The translations under genes were made by a program, and so were the position numbers. From NCBI RefSeq assembly GCF_036421855.1, contig NZ_JAZGOK010000005.1: 64,000 bases of DNA; one strand, 5' to 3'. Source of the stretch: Georgenia_B sunbinii (lineage in GTDB: Bacteria > Actinomycetota > Actinomycetes > Actinomycetales > Actinomycetaceae). Below are positions 36,551 to 45,428 of this stretch, one piece after another (position 1 is the first letter of the stretch; every line of letters starts with the position of its first letter). The notes under the pieces are model-generated. The model worked only from the letters and a program-made list of their open reading frames with translations, made no database searches and was not told the origin of the DNA.

Positions 36551-38169
36551 GGGTCGCCGTCGTCGGTGCGTCCGGCAACGCCGGCACCGCGCTGCTGCAC
36601 GTGCTGCGCGACGAGGAGCAGGTGACCGACATCGTCGGCATCGCCCGGCGGCTGCCGGACGCCACCGCGGCGCCCTACGACGCCGCCCGCTGGGAGCAGA
36701 TCGATCTCGCGGTACCGGCCGTCGGGGATCTCGGTGACGACCACGTCATCGACCGGCTGGCCGTGGTGATCGCCGGTGCCGACGTCGTCGTCCACCTCGC
36801 GTGGCTGATCCAGCCGAACCGGCAGCGCGACCTGCTGCGGCGGGCCAACGTCGACGGCACCCGCCGGGTGATCGAGGCGTGCCGGCGCGCAGGGGTCGGG
36901 CACCTCGTCGTCGCGTCCTCGGTCGGGTCCTACTCGGCCGTCGACGACGACGAGCCGCGCGACGAGTCGTGGTCCACCCACGGCGTGCCCACCTCCCACT
37001 ACGCGGTGGACAAGGCGGCCCAGGAACGGCTGCTCGACGACGCCGAGGCGTCGGGGCTGGCGGTGGCACGGGTGCGGCCCGCGCTGATCTTCGACGCCGA
37101 GGCGGGCGCCGAGATCGTGCGGCTGTTCCTCGGTGCAGCCGTGCCGCCGGCGCTGCTGCGACCCGGCACGCTGCCGCTCCTGCCGCTGCCGAGCGGCCTG
37201 CGGTTCCAGGTCGTCCACGGCAGCGACCTCGCCGACGCCTACCGGCGGGTCATCGTGCAGCGTGCGACCGGGGCGTTCAACATCGCCACCGAGCCGCTCA
37301 TGCGTGGTGACGACGTCGCCGCCGTCCTCGGTCGCGGCCGGTTCGTGCCCGTGCCCGCCGCGGCGCTGCGGCCGCTGCTGTCGCTCGCCTGGCAGGCCCA
37401 CGCCGTCGCCGCCGACCCCGGCTGGCTCGACATGGCGATGAGCGTGCCGGTCATGGACACGACGCGGGCGCAGCGTGAGCTGGGCTGGCAGCCGCAGCAC
37501 GAGGCGACGGACACGCTGCGGGAGCTGCTCGTCGCGATGGCCGACGGCGAGGGGGCGGCGAGCGCGCCGATGCGCCCCCGGGAGGACTGGCCCCAGGACC
37601 AGGCTCCCCCGGGCGCGACCACTCCCAGCGGCGTCGTCCAGCCGGCAGCCGACTCGTCGGCGCACCGGGTCCCCGTCCGGCTCGAGCGCGACATCCTGGG
37701 CCTCTACCTCTCCGACCACCTCACCGGCGCGACCGCCGGCACCTCCCGGGCCGAGCGGATGGCCGAGGCGTACGCCGACACCGAGCTCGGCCCGGACCTC
37801 GCCCAGCTGGCGACCGGGCTGAAGGAGGAGCGGGACTTCGTCCACGACCTCATCGAGAGCCTCGAGCTGCGGGTGCGCCCCTACCGGCAGGCCACCGCGT
37901 GGCTGGCCGAGCACGCCGGCCGGCTGAAGACCAACGACCGGCTGAGCGGGTCCCCAATGACGCCGCTGCTGGAGATCGAGCTCATGCGCAGCGCGGTCAA
38001 CGGCAAGGCCGGCCTCTGGGAGACGCTCGTCGAGCTCGCCCCGGACCTCGGCCTGCCGCGCGAGCTGTTCGTCGCGCTGGCCGAGCAGGCCCGCGACCAG
38101 AATGCGACGCTCGAGCAGCTGCACTCCCTCGTCGCCCCCACCGCCTTCCGCGAGGGCCAAGGCATCTGA
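36547..38169 (+). CDS. SDR epimerase/dehydratase fused to a C-terminal helical domain
   Basis: A 540-aa two-part protein. Residues 1-335 are an extended SDR with Rossmann motif VVGASGNAGTAL and the catalytic Tyr-x3-Lys in HYAVDKAAQE. A Pro-rich linker (about 345-380) leads to about 155 residues that are nearly all helix (segments like ERDFVHDLIESLELRVRPYRQATAWL) and fit a four-helix bundle, perhaps ferritin-like; I cannot see two clear metal-binding Glu-x2-His sites. The ATG overlaps the preceding stop. It is the last gene of the HDO operon. Confidence 0.8.
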   Translation: MRVAVVGASGNAGTALLHVLRDEEQVTDIVGIARRLPDATAAPYDAARWEQIDLAVPAVGDLGDDHVIDRLAVVIAGADVVVHLAWLIQPNRQRDLLRRANVDGTRRVIEACRRAGVGHLVVASSVGSYSAVDDDEPRDESWSTHGVPTSHYAVDKAAQERLLDDAEASGLAVARVRPALIFDAEAGAEIVRLFLGAAVPPALLRPGTLPLLPLPSGLRFQVVHGSDLADAYRRVIVQRATGAFNIATEPLMRGDDVAAVLGRGRFVPVPAAALRPLLSLAWQAHAVAADPGWLDMAMSVPVMDTTRAQRELGWQPQHEATDTLRELLVAMADGEGAASAPMRPREDWPQDQAPPGATTPSGVVQPAADSSAHRVPVRLERDILGLYLSDHLTGATAGTSRAERMAEAYADTELGPDLAQLATGLKEERDFVHDLIESLELRVRPYRQATAWLAEHAGRLKTNDRLSGSPMTPLLEIELMRSAVNGKAGLWETLVELAPDLGLPRELFVALAEQARDQNATLEQLHSLVAPTAFREGQGI

Positions 38170-38184
38170 GGTCGGCTCCCACGC

Positions 38185-39501
38185 TCAGGTCGTCAGGCGG
38201 CGCTGGATGAGGTGGAGGACGAGGCCGAGGAGCAGGAGGCCGGCGGCGAGCAGCCAGACCTGCGCCGTCTGCTGGGTCAGCAGGACCAGGCAGCTGAGGA
38301 TGGCGAGCACCGGCAGCAGCCGCGGCGCCCGGAAGTGCTCGTGCTCCACCCTGTCCTTGCGCAGCACCAGCACCGCGAGGTTGGTGGAGAGGAACACGAA
38401 GAGCAGCAGGAGCACCACCGTCTCGGCGAGCATCGCCAACGTCCCGACTGCCGCGAGGATGATCGACAGCCCGGTGGTTGCGACGATCGCCACCCACGGC
38501 GTGCGGCGCCCGGGCAGCACCCGTGCGAGCACCGACGGCAGCAGGCCTTCGTCGGCCATCCCGTACACCAGCCGTGAGCTCATGATGGAGGTGAGCAGCG
38601 CCCCGTTGGCGACGGCGATGAGCGCGATGAGGCTGAACAGCCACGCCGGCATCGCGACGCCGGTTGCCTCGACGACCGTCAGCAGCGGGCCGCTGGACTC
38701 GGCGAGCTCGTCGGCCGGCACCATGGCGCTGGAGACCAGCGCGATGAGGAGGTAGACCAGCCCCGTCACCGCCAGTGCCCCGAACAGCGCCTTCGGGTAC
38801 ACCCGGGACACGTCCTGGACCTCCTCGGCGACGTTGGCCGACGTCTCGAAGCCGACGAAGCTGTAGAAGGCCAGCAGTGACGCGGCGAGCACCGCGCCGA
38901 CGACGCCGTCGCCCTGGGGCAGCTCGGTGAGCCGGGCGACGTCGCCCTTCCCGCTGCCCAGCGCGATGCCGGCGAGCACGATCACGACCACGAGCCCGCC
39001 GACCTCGATCACGGTCATGACGAGGTTGGAGCGCACCGACTCCTTGATGCCGCGGGCGTTGAGCAGCGCGACGAGGACGAGGAACACCGGCGCGGCCACC
39101 GCGACCGGGACCGAGAAGAACGTGCCGAGGTAGTCACCGGCGAAGGCGACCGCCAGCCCGGCGACGCTGACGACGCCGGCGGCCAGCATGGAGAAGCCGA
39201 CGAGGAAGGAGACCAGCGGGCGGCGGAACGCGCGCTGCGCGAAGATCGCTGCGCCGCCCGCCTTGGGGTACTTGGTCACCAGCTCCGCGTACGACGCCGC
39301 GGTCAGCAGCGCCATCACCAGGGCGACGAGGATCGGCGCCCAGATGATCCCGCCGGCGTCGCCGGCCAGCTCGCCGGTGAGGACGTAGACCCCCGCCCCG
39401 AGCACATCACCGAGGATGAAGACGAACAGCAGGAACGGGGTGATCCCCCGCCGCAGCCGGGTGCCGGTCGATGACGTGTCAGCTGGGGTCTGCGTTGGCA
39501 T
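38185..39501 (-). CDS. APC-family amino-acid permease
   Basis: A 438-aa transporter with about 12 helices and the opening FLLFVFILGDVLGAGVYVLTGE, typical of cationic-amino-acid/APC permeases. The conserved LLAFYSFVGFETSANVAEEV near residue 215 is the central signature. I chose the ATG at 39501; another ATG three codons earlier is equally possible, as neither has a strong ribosome site. It is convergent with the HDO operon and lies 45 bp after the siderophore-binding protein gene. Confidence 0.88.
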   Translation of the reverse strand: MPTQTPADTSSTGTRLRRGITPFLLFVFILGDVLGAGVYVLTGELAGDAGGIIWAPILVALVMALLTAASYAELVTKYPKAGGAAIFAQRAFRRPLVSFLVGFSMLAAGVVSVAGLAVAFAGDYLGTFFSVPVAVAAPVFLVLVALLNARGIKESVRSNLVMTVIEVGGLVVVIVLAGIALGSGKGDVARLTELPQGDGVVGAVLAASLLAFYSFVGFETSANVAEEVQDVSRVYPKALFGALAVTGLVYLLIALVSSAMVPADELAESSGPLLTVVEATGVAMPAWLFSLIALIAVANGALLTSIMSSRLVYGMADEGLLPSVLARVLPGRRTPWVAIVATTGLSIILAAVGTLAMLAETVVLLLLFVFLSTNLAVLVLRKDRVEHEHFRAPRLLPVLAILSCLVLLTQQTAQVWLLAAGLLLLGLVLHLIQRRLTT

Positions 39502-39545
39502 GCGCCCCATGCTGGCGGCAGCGCGGCACGACCGCACGCCGAGCG

Positions 39546-40592
39546 TTACGACGCGTTCGCAGCCGCCTCGCCGAGCGCCTCGGTGTAGTCCGCCAGCCCC
39601 CAGGTGAGGGACAGCGCGGTGGGCGGGGACATCGCGGCGACGAGCTGGTCACCGGTGATGTTGGCGATCGCGCCGCGCTGGACCGCGGGGATCGCCTGCG
39701 CGTACGACTGCGCGAGGAACGCCTCGACCTCCTCCTCGGTGCTCGCGTAGTTGACGACGAGGTCCGCCTCGAGCTGGTCGGTCTGCTCGTAGGACAGCGA
39801 GTACAAGAAGGTCTCGCCTCCGGAGTCGAGCTCCTCGACGGCCGGCGCGCTCACCAGACCGAGGTCGAGCAGGAAGTCGACCCGGGAGTCGGCGGGCTTG
39901 TAGACGTAGAACGTGCCACCGACGTCCCAGATGGCGGCCACGGTCAGCCCGTCGAGCTCCGGGTGGGCTGCGGCGGCGTCGTCGAGCGTGGCGTCGAGGT
40001 CGGCGACGAGCGCGTCGGCCTCCGCCGCCAGCCCCAGCGACTGCCCGACGATGGTGATCACCTCGCGCCACGGCGTGGTCCACGGTTCCTCCGGGAAGAC
40101 GACGGTCGGCGCGATCTCGGTCAGCACCTCGTACTGCTCGGCGGTGATGCCGGAGTACGGCGCGAGGATGAGGTCGGGGTCGAGCTCGTCGATCTCCTCG
40201 TAGGCCGGTTCCTCGACGGTGGCCGGCAGGATGGCCGGCTCGGCGCCGAGGGTCTCGAGCTCCTCGTTGACCCAGGGCAGCAAGCCGTTCTCGTCGACCG
40301 CGTAGGTCTGCGCCTCGATGCCGACCGGCACGACGCCGAGCGCGAGCGCGGCCTCGGTCGAGCCCCAGCCGAGGGTGACGACGTCAGTGACGTCGGCCTG
40401 GATCTCGGTCTGCCCGAAGGCGTGCTCGACGACGGTGGCGCCGTCCCCGCCCGCCTCGGGTGCGCCGTCGTCGGCGGGGTCGGGGTCGCCGCTGCAGGCA
40501 GTGAGGGTGAGGGCTGCGGCGGTAACCGCTGCTGCTGCTGCGAGGTGTGTGCGTCGAGGCACGGGAGCTCCCGGGTGGTCGGTGGTGGGCAT
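39546..40592 (-). CDS. Iron-siderophore ABC binding lipoprotein
   Basis: A 348-aa periplasmic-binding type (BtuF/FepB fold) lipoprotein with lipobox AALTLTACSG (Cys near residue 33). Signature segments include VVTLGWGSTEAALALGVVPVG and EELDPDLILAPYSGITAEQ. It binds ferric siderophores at the outer face of the membrane. It ends the operon that starts with the SIP reductase gene. Confidence 0.93.
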   Translation of the reverse strand: MPTTDHPGAPVPRRTHLAAAAAVTAAALTLTACSGDPDPADDGAPEAGGDGATVVEHAFGQTEIQADVTDVVTLGWGSTEAALALGVVPVGIEAQTYAVDENGLLPWVNEELETLGAEPAILPATVEEPAYEEIDELDPDLILAPYSGITAEQYEVLTEIAPTVVFPEEPWTTPWREVITIVGQSLGLAAEADALVADLDATLDDAAAAHPELDGLTVAAIWDVGGTFYVYKPADSRVDFLLDLGLVSAPAVEELDSGGETFLYSLSYEQTDQLEADLVVNYASTEEEVEAFLAQSYAQAIPAVQRGAIANITGDQLVAAMSPPTALSLTWGLADYTEALGEAAANAS

Positions 40593-40600
40593 GAGGACAG

Positions 40601-41440
40601 TCAGGGCCGCGGCGGCGCGGGTTGGTGGAACCGGCCGATGGGCACCACCATCGGGGCGCCGCAGACCGGGTCCGCGACGACCCGCGCGCGCAGCCCGAAG
40701 GCCTCGGCGACGAGGTCCTCGGTGAGGATGTCCGCCGGGCGGCCGATCGCCAGCACCTGGCCGTCGCGCATGACGACGAGGTGGTCGGCGTAGCGGGCCG
40801 CGAGGTTGAGGTCGTGCAGCACCATGACGACGGTGCTCGCCCGCTCCTGGTTGAGCGCGAGGAGCAGGTCGAGCACCTCGAGCTGGTGGGTGACGTCGAG
40901 GAAGGTCGTCGGCTCGTCGAGCAGCAGGATGTCGGGGTCCTGGGCCAGCGCCATCGCGATCCACACCCGCTGCCGCTGCCCGCCGGACAGCTCATCGACC
41001 CGGCGCCCGGCGAGGTCGAAGCTGCCGGTGGCCTCCAGCGCGGCGGTGACGACGTCGTCGTCGCTCGAGCTCCACTGCCGGAACCAGCCCTGGTGAGGGT
41101 GACGCCCGCGGCCGACGAGGTCCGCGACGGTGATGCCCTCGGGGGCGGTGGGGCTCTGCGGCAGTATCCCGATGGTGCGCGCCACCTCGCGGGGCGGCAG
41201 GTCGTGGAGCCGGCGACCGTCGAGCGTGACGACGCCGGCGGCCGGGCGCAGCAGCCGGGCGAGGCCGCGCAGCAGCGTGGACTTCCCGCAGCCGTTGGCG
41301 CCGACGATGACGGTGATCGCGCCGCGCGGGACCGCGAGGTCGAGCTCGGTGACGACGCGGTGACCGTCGTAGGCGAGGCTGAGGCCCTCGGCCCGGAGGT
41401 CGTGGCCGGGCTTGGGCGCCGACGGCGCGCCGTGGCTCAT
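40601..41440 (-). CDS. Iron-siderophore ABC ATPase
   Basis: A 279-aa FecE/FepC-type ATPase. Walker A is GANGCGKST near residue 50, the Q-loop GILPQSPTAPEGITV, the signature LSGGQRQRVW and Walker B ILLLDEPTTFLD. The ATG overlaps the permease stop. It ends with a Pro-rich tail. It energises the two FecCD permeases. Confidence 0.95.
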   Translation of the reverse strand: MSHGAPSAPKPGHDLRAEGLSLAYDGHRVVTELDLAVPRGAITVIVGANGCGKSTLLRGLARLLRPAAGVVTLDGRRLHDLPPREVARTIGILPQSPTAPEGITVADLVGRGRHPHQGWFRQWSSSDDDVVTAALEATGSFDLAGRRVDELSGGQRQRVWIAMALAQDPDILLLDEPTTFLDVTHQLEVLDLLLALNQERASTVVMVLHDLNLAARYADHLVVMRDGQVLAIGRPADILTEDLVAEAFGLRARVVADPVCGAPMVVPIGRFHQPAPPRP

Positions 41441-42504
41441 CCGACCTCCCGCCGGCCGCTGGTGGCGAGCAGCCACAGCAGGTAGGGAGCGCCGACGGCG
41501 CCGGTGATGATTCCCACGGGGACCTCCAGGGAGGGGATGAGGTGCTGGGCGACGAGCTCGGCGGCAACAACGACGACGGCGCCGACCAGCGCGGCGGCGC
41601 CGAGGGCCAGCCCGCCGGTGGGCAGCAGCCGGCGCGCGATCGGCGCCGACACGAACGCGACGAAGGCGACCGGTCCGGCGTACGCGGTGGCCCCGGCGGC
41701 GAGCGCGACCGCCACCGCGAGGACGAGCAGCCGGGCCGGCTCCACCCGCACGCCCAGGCCGCCGGCGGCCTCGTCGCCGAGCTCGAGCGCCCGCAGCCGG
41801 CGGGCCGCGACCAGGACCACCGGCAGCAGCACGACGAGGATGACCGCCAGCGCCGCGACGTCCCGCCAGCGCGGCGTGCCGATGCTGCCGACCAGCCAGA
41901 CGAGGGCGGTGCGGACGTCGTTGACCTCGCTGCGGGTGAGCAGGTAGTTGATGCCGGCGTTGACCGCGAACGCGATCGCCACGCCGACGAGCACGAACCG
42001 GTAGCCGGCGACCCCGCCGCGCCAGGCGAGCAGGTAGATGGCGCTGGCGACCACCGCGGCGCCAACGAACGCGGCGAGCCCGACGACCGCACCGGACAGC
42101 CCGAGGGCGACGATCGCGAACGCCGCCGCGAGGCTCGCTCCCCCGCTGACGCCGAGGATGTCCGGGCTGGCGAGCGGGTTGCGCAGCACCGACTGGAACA
42201 GCCCGCCGGCGATCCCGAAGGCGACGCCGACGAGCATCCCCATGATCAGCCGCGGCAGCCGCAGCCGGCCGATGGCGAAGGAGGCGTCGCCGCTGCCCGC
42301 GCCGAGCAGGCCCGCGAGGTGGTCGAGCGCCTCGCCAGCATGGCCGCCCCAGGAGAGGCTGGCCCACGCCAGCGCGAGGACGACGGCGGCGAGCGTGCCA
42401 GTGACGGCCAGCGTCCGCCGTCGTCGTGCTCGTCGGACGGTGCGCAGCACGTCGCCCGGGGCGGCGGTGGGCGTCACGGCGGGGGCCGGCGACGTCGTCG
42501 TCAC
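41437..42504 (-). CDS. FecCD-family siderophore permease 2
   Basis: A 355-aa permease with about nine or ten helices and the family motif LPRLIMGMLVGVAFGIAGGLFQ (described by its ends; about residues 78-99) followed by NPLASPDILGVSGGASL. The GTG overlaps the stop of the other permease. The two form a heterodimeric channel. Confidence 0.94.
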   Translation of the reverse strand: MTTTSPAPAVTPTAAPGDVLRTVRRARRRRTLAVTGTLAAVVLALAWASLSWGGHAGEALDHLAGLLGAGSGDASFAIGRLRLPRLIMGMLVGVAFGIAGGLFQSVLRNPLASPDILGVSGGASLAAAFAIVALGLSGAVVGLAAFVGAAVVASAIYLLAWRGGVAGYRFVLVGVAIAFAVNAGINYLLTRSEVNDVRTALVWLVGSIGTPRWRDVAALAVILVVLLPVVLVAARRLRALELGDEAAGGLGVRVEPARLLVLAVAVALAAGATAYAGPVAFVAFVSAPIARRLLPTGGLALGAAALVGAVVVVAAELVAQHLIPSLEVPVGIITGAVGAPYLLWLLATSGRREVG

Positions 42505-43553
42505 AGTCCGGCCGTCCGGGTGCGGCGGACGATGGCGATCATCACCGGGGCGCCGACGAACGCGACGACGAGACCGGCCTCGAGCTCGCCGGGGCGGGCG
42601 ATGAGCCGGCCGACGACGTCCGCGGCCAGCAGCAGGGCGGGGCCCACGACGGCGGCGTAGGCGAGGACCCAGCGGTAGTCCGGGCCGGTGAGCGGCCGGA
42701 TGATGTGCGGCACGACGAGCCCGACGAACACGATCGGGCCGGCCAGCGCGGTCGCGCCGCCGGCGAGCAGCACCACGGCGAGGAACGCCAGCACCCGCGC
42801 GCGGGGCACGTGCAGGCCGAGGCCGCGGGCGATGTCGTCACCCAACGAGAGCAGGTTGAGCGAGCGGCCGGACAGCAGCGCGAGCACCGCGCCGGCGGCG
42901 AGGAACGGCAGCAGGGTGAGGACGACGTCGCCCCCGGAGCCGCTCCCCCGGCCGGCGAGCGAGCCGACCGCCCAGAACCGGTAGGTGTTGGTCGCCGTCG
43001 TGCTGCCGAGGAGCAGCAGCGTGAGGACGGAGGTGATGCCGGCGGTCAGCGCGGTGCCGGCGAGGGCGAGCTTGACCGGGGTGGCGCCGTCACGGCCGAG
43101 GGCACCGACGGTGTAGACGACGACGGTCGCGGCCGCCGCGCCGGCGAACGCGAACCAGATGTAGCCCGACGGGCTGGTGATCCCGAACAGCGTGATCGAC
43201 AGCACGACGAACAGCGAGGCGCCGGCGTTGACGCCGAGCAGGCCGGGGTCGGCCAGCGGGTTGCGGGTGACGCCCTGCATCACGGTGCCCGCCAGCCCGA
43301 GCGCGGCACCGACGAGCAGGCCGACCGCGGTGCGCGGCAGCCGCTGGTCCAGCACCACGCTGTGGTCGTTGTTCCCCGCAGCCCGCTCGGCGAGCGCGTC
43401 GAGGACGGTGCCGAGCGGGACCTCCCGGGCACCGAGCGCGAGGCTGGCCGCGACGACGACGAGCAGCAGCCCGACGGCGCCGCCCAGCCCGAGCAGCCGG
43501 CGCCGGACCGGTGCCGCACGTAGCTGCGCCCCGGCCCCGAGCGCCTGCGTCAT
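42501..43553 (-). CDS. FecCD-family siderophore permease 1
   Basis: A 350-aa permease with the paired signature RLPRTAVGLLVGAALGLAGT and NPLADPGLLGVNAGASL. The frame stays open through the repeat array upstream, but the ATG at 43553 gives normal family length. Only a weak GGGG site precedes it. Separated from the SIP gene by repeat array C. Confidence 0.92.
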   Translation of the reverse strand: MTQALGAGAQLRAAPVRRRLLGLGGAVGLLLVVVAASLALGAREVPLGTVLDALAERAAGNNDHSVVLDQRLPRTAVGLLVGAALGLAGTVMQGVTRNPLADPGLLGVNAGASLFVVLSITLFGITSPSGYIWFAFAGAAAATVVVYTVGALGRDGATPVKLALAGTALTAGITSVLTLLLLGSTTATNTYRFWAVGSLAGRGSGSGGDVVLTLLPFLAAGAVLALLSGRSLNLLSLGDDIARGLGLHVPRARVLAFLAVVLLAGGATALAGPIVFVGLVVPHIIRPLTGPDYRWVLAYAAVVGPALLLAADVVGRLIARPGELEAGLVVAFVGAPVMIAIVRRTRTAGL

Positions 43554-43589
43554 CCCCGCATCCCCCGGGCCCACACCAGCCTTCGCGCC

Positions 43590-43748
43590 CACAGCCGACT
43601 TGTCCCCGACAGCCGACTTGTCACCCACAGCAGACTTGTCACCGACAGCAGACTTGTCACCGACAGCGGGATTGTCCTCGACAGCCGACTTGTCACCGAC
43701 AGCCGACTTGTCACCCACAGCAGACTTGTCACCGACAGCGGGATTGTC
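43590..43748 (+). repeat. 18-bp tandem repeat array C (nine units)
   Basis: Nine copies of the same 18-bp unit as in arrays A and B, 32 kb away. Three core variants occur: GACAGCCGACTTGTC, GACAGCAGACTTGTC and GACAGCGGGATTGTC; three copies begin with C instead of G. Like array A it ends with GATTGTCGAC. It fills the gap between the SIP stop (20 bp away) and the first permease (37 bp away) and may disturb operon expression. Confidence 0.95.
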
Positions 43749-43767
43749 GACGGCGGCGTGCCGGTGC

Positions 43768-44775
43768 TCACTGGGCCTCGGTGCGGCCCAGCCGCCAGTA
43801 GCCCATGAAGGCCACCCGACGTCGGCACACGCCGGTGTCGGACACCAGCAGCCGGCGCAGCGTCTTGATGACGCCCGCCTCACCGGCGAACCAGGCGTAG
43901 AAGTCCGAGCCGCAGCGCTCGCCCCGGCCGCAGGAGTCGATCGGCTGCACCTGGAGGACCGGGGAGTCCCACAGCAGCTGGTTGTCGACGTCGACGTCCT
44001 CGAGCGTCTGCCCGACGACGGCTCGGGCGTCGTCGACGACGGCCGCGTGCGCGGTCACCCAGTCACGGACGGCCGGCACGAGCTCGTGACCGTGCGGGTG
44101 CTCGCCGCGGGCGAGCCAGGTGACCTCGGCACCCTCGGGCAGCGTGACGTCGAGCATGTCGCCCGCCTCGGGGACCTCGATGAATGCACGGGCCCGACGT
44201 CCGGCCGGCAGCTGCTCGAGGATCGAGCAGATGGCCGGCGCAGCGGTCTCGTCGCCGGCGAGAAGCAGCTCACGGGCGCTGCCGGGCGCCCAGTCGGCGC
44301 CGGTGGTGTGGGTGGCCGAGCGGGTGTCGGGGCCGACCATGACGAGCCGGTCACCGGCCGTGGCGCGCCGGAGCCAGCGCGAGGCCGGTCCGGCGTCACC
44401 GTGGATGACCATGTCGACGTCGACCTCGGCCCGCTCGGGGCGCACGGCGCGGATCGTGTAGGTGCGGAACGGGCCGCGCAACGCCTCGGGCGTCTGGCGC
44501 CAGCGCTCGTACCAGGTGCCGTCGAGGATGGCCTGCGGATCGTCGGCGCCGACGTCGGTGAGGTGGCCGTCGTCGAGCGGGAAGAGCAGCTTGATGCGCT
44601 GGTCGTGGCCGTGGGCGCCGAACCAGGCGAGGTCGTCGCCGGTGAAGGTCACCCGGCGGAAGTGCGGGCCCAGCGTGCGGATGCCGGACACCTCGACGGC
44701 GAACGGCCGGTAGGCGGGGCGGTCGTCGCGCACCACGGAGGCGACCGCACCCGCAGCCCTTGGTGAGGTAAGCAT
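43768..44775 (-). CDS. Siderophore-interacting (SIP) ferric reductase
   Basis: A 335-aa SIP/ViuB-type flavoprotein. It has the FAD-binding RTYTIRAVRPE (RxYTxR, near residue 104), HGDAGPASRWLRRA, and the C-terminal half with LLAGDETAAPAICSILEQLP and DFYAWFAGEAGVIK. It reduces siderophore-bound Fe(III) to release iron in the cytosol. The ATG at 44775 lies inside the iron box, so mRNA would be leaderless or use a GTG near codon 14-15. It is first in the siderophore operon. Confidence 0.93.
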   Translation of the reverse strand: MLTSPRAAGAVASVVRDDRPAYRPFAVEVSGIRTLGPHFRRVTFTGDDLAWFGAHGHDQRIKLLFPLDDGHLTDVGADDPQAILDGTWYERWRQTPEALRGPFRTYTIRAVRPERAEVDVDMVIHGDAGPASRWLRRATAGDRLVMVGPDTRSATHTTGADWAPGSARELLLAGDETAAPAICSILEQLPAGRRARAFIEVPEAGDMLDVTLPEGAEVTWLARGEHPHGHELVPAVRDWVTAHAAVVDDARAVVGQTLEDVDVDNQLLWDSPVLQVQPIDSCGRGERCGSDFYAWFAGEAGVIKTLRRLLVSDTGVCRRRVAFMGYWRLGRTEAQ

Positions 44776-44782
44776 TACCTAA
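44764..44782. promoter_or_regulatory. IdeR/DtxR iron box
   Basis: TGAGGTAAGCATTACCTAA is a near-perfect 19-bp palindrome matching the DtxR/IdeR consensus TWAGGTWAGSCTWACCTWA. It covers the annotated start codon of the SIP gene, so iron-loaded regulator would block this operon directly. Confidence 0.88.
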
Positions 44783-44888
44783 GTAGATCATCCCGCCGCG
44801 GGTGCGCGCTACCCCGGATTTCGACGCCGACGTCGGTCGCTCCGCGCGTCCCCCCGGCGATGTCAGTGGTCACTGGCACGCTGCAGAC

Positions 44889-45365
44889 ATGAGGAGCTCT
44901 CGGGTACCGATCTCGGCGACGGCGCTGGTGGCGTCGTTCTTCGCCAGCGGTGCCGTCGTGAGCCACCCGACCATCCGGCCCCGGATCACGCGGGTCCGCC
45001 AGCACCTGGACACCTACCTCGACACCGAGGCCGAGCAGCTCCTCGGCTACGACGACCTCATCCTGCTCGATGTCCAACGACAGCTCGATCCCGTGCACGC
45101 GGTGCTGCAGGTCGGTGGGGTGCCGCTGCTCATCCATGCGTTGCCCGGCTTCTGCCAACCCGCCTGGCTGCTGCCCGACCCCGCCGACGCCCGCGCACAG
45201 CTGCTGACGGTGCTCGCGCTGCACGACTGGATCGTGGGCGAGGTGCCCGCCGCGGCGTCGCACGAGTCGTCCGACCGGGTGAGGCTGGCCGCCCGTGCCG
45301 CCTTCGCGCTCCTCGACGGCACCCCGCACGGTCACGGCACCGCGCGCGGCCACGAGCTCAGCTGA
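44889..45365 (+). CDS. Unrecognised 158-aa soluble protein
   Basis: I do not recognise this protein. It contains several likely helices (LVASFFASGAVV, HLDTYLDTEAEQLLGYDDLILLD) and a His-rich tail (GTPHGHGTARGHE). No signal peptide or metal motif is decisive. The ATG is preceded by a CAGTG-GT-CACTG inverted repeat rather than a clear ribosome site. A strong terminator follows. It stands alone between the siderophore operon and RNase E. Confidence 0.6.
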   Translation: MRSSRVPISATALVASFFASGAVVSHPTIRPRITRVRQHLDTYLDTEAEQLLGYDDLILLDVQRQLDPVHAVLQVGGVPLLIHALPGFCQPAWLLPDPADARAQLLTVLALHDWIVGEVPAAASHESSDRVRLAARAAFALLDGTPHGHGTARGHELS

Positions 45366-45370
45366 GACGG

Positions 45371-45407
45371 CCGCCGGCCCGGTCACGAGTCGTGACCGGG
45401 CCGGCGG
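45371..45407 (+). terminator. Rho-independent terminator
   Basis: Perfect 17-bp arms (CCGCCGGCCCGGTCACG and complement) with a 3-nt loop, 5 bp after the stop of the preceding gene, followed by TTTG. It is likely to act also from the minus side for the RNase E gene, whose stop is 22 bp away. Confidence 0.85.
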
Positions 45408-45428
45408 TTTGCTGTCCATGGTGCCGTC

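Noticed and set aside
43554..43883. N-terminal extension of the FecCD permease through array C
   Set aside because: Same artefact of an 18-bp unit without stops, and it would overlap the SIP gene.
44864..44875. CAGTG-GT-CACTG operator upstream of 44889
   Set aside because: A short inverted repeat with no second copy and no regulator nearby; too weak to list.
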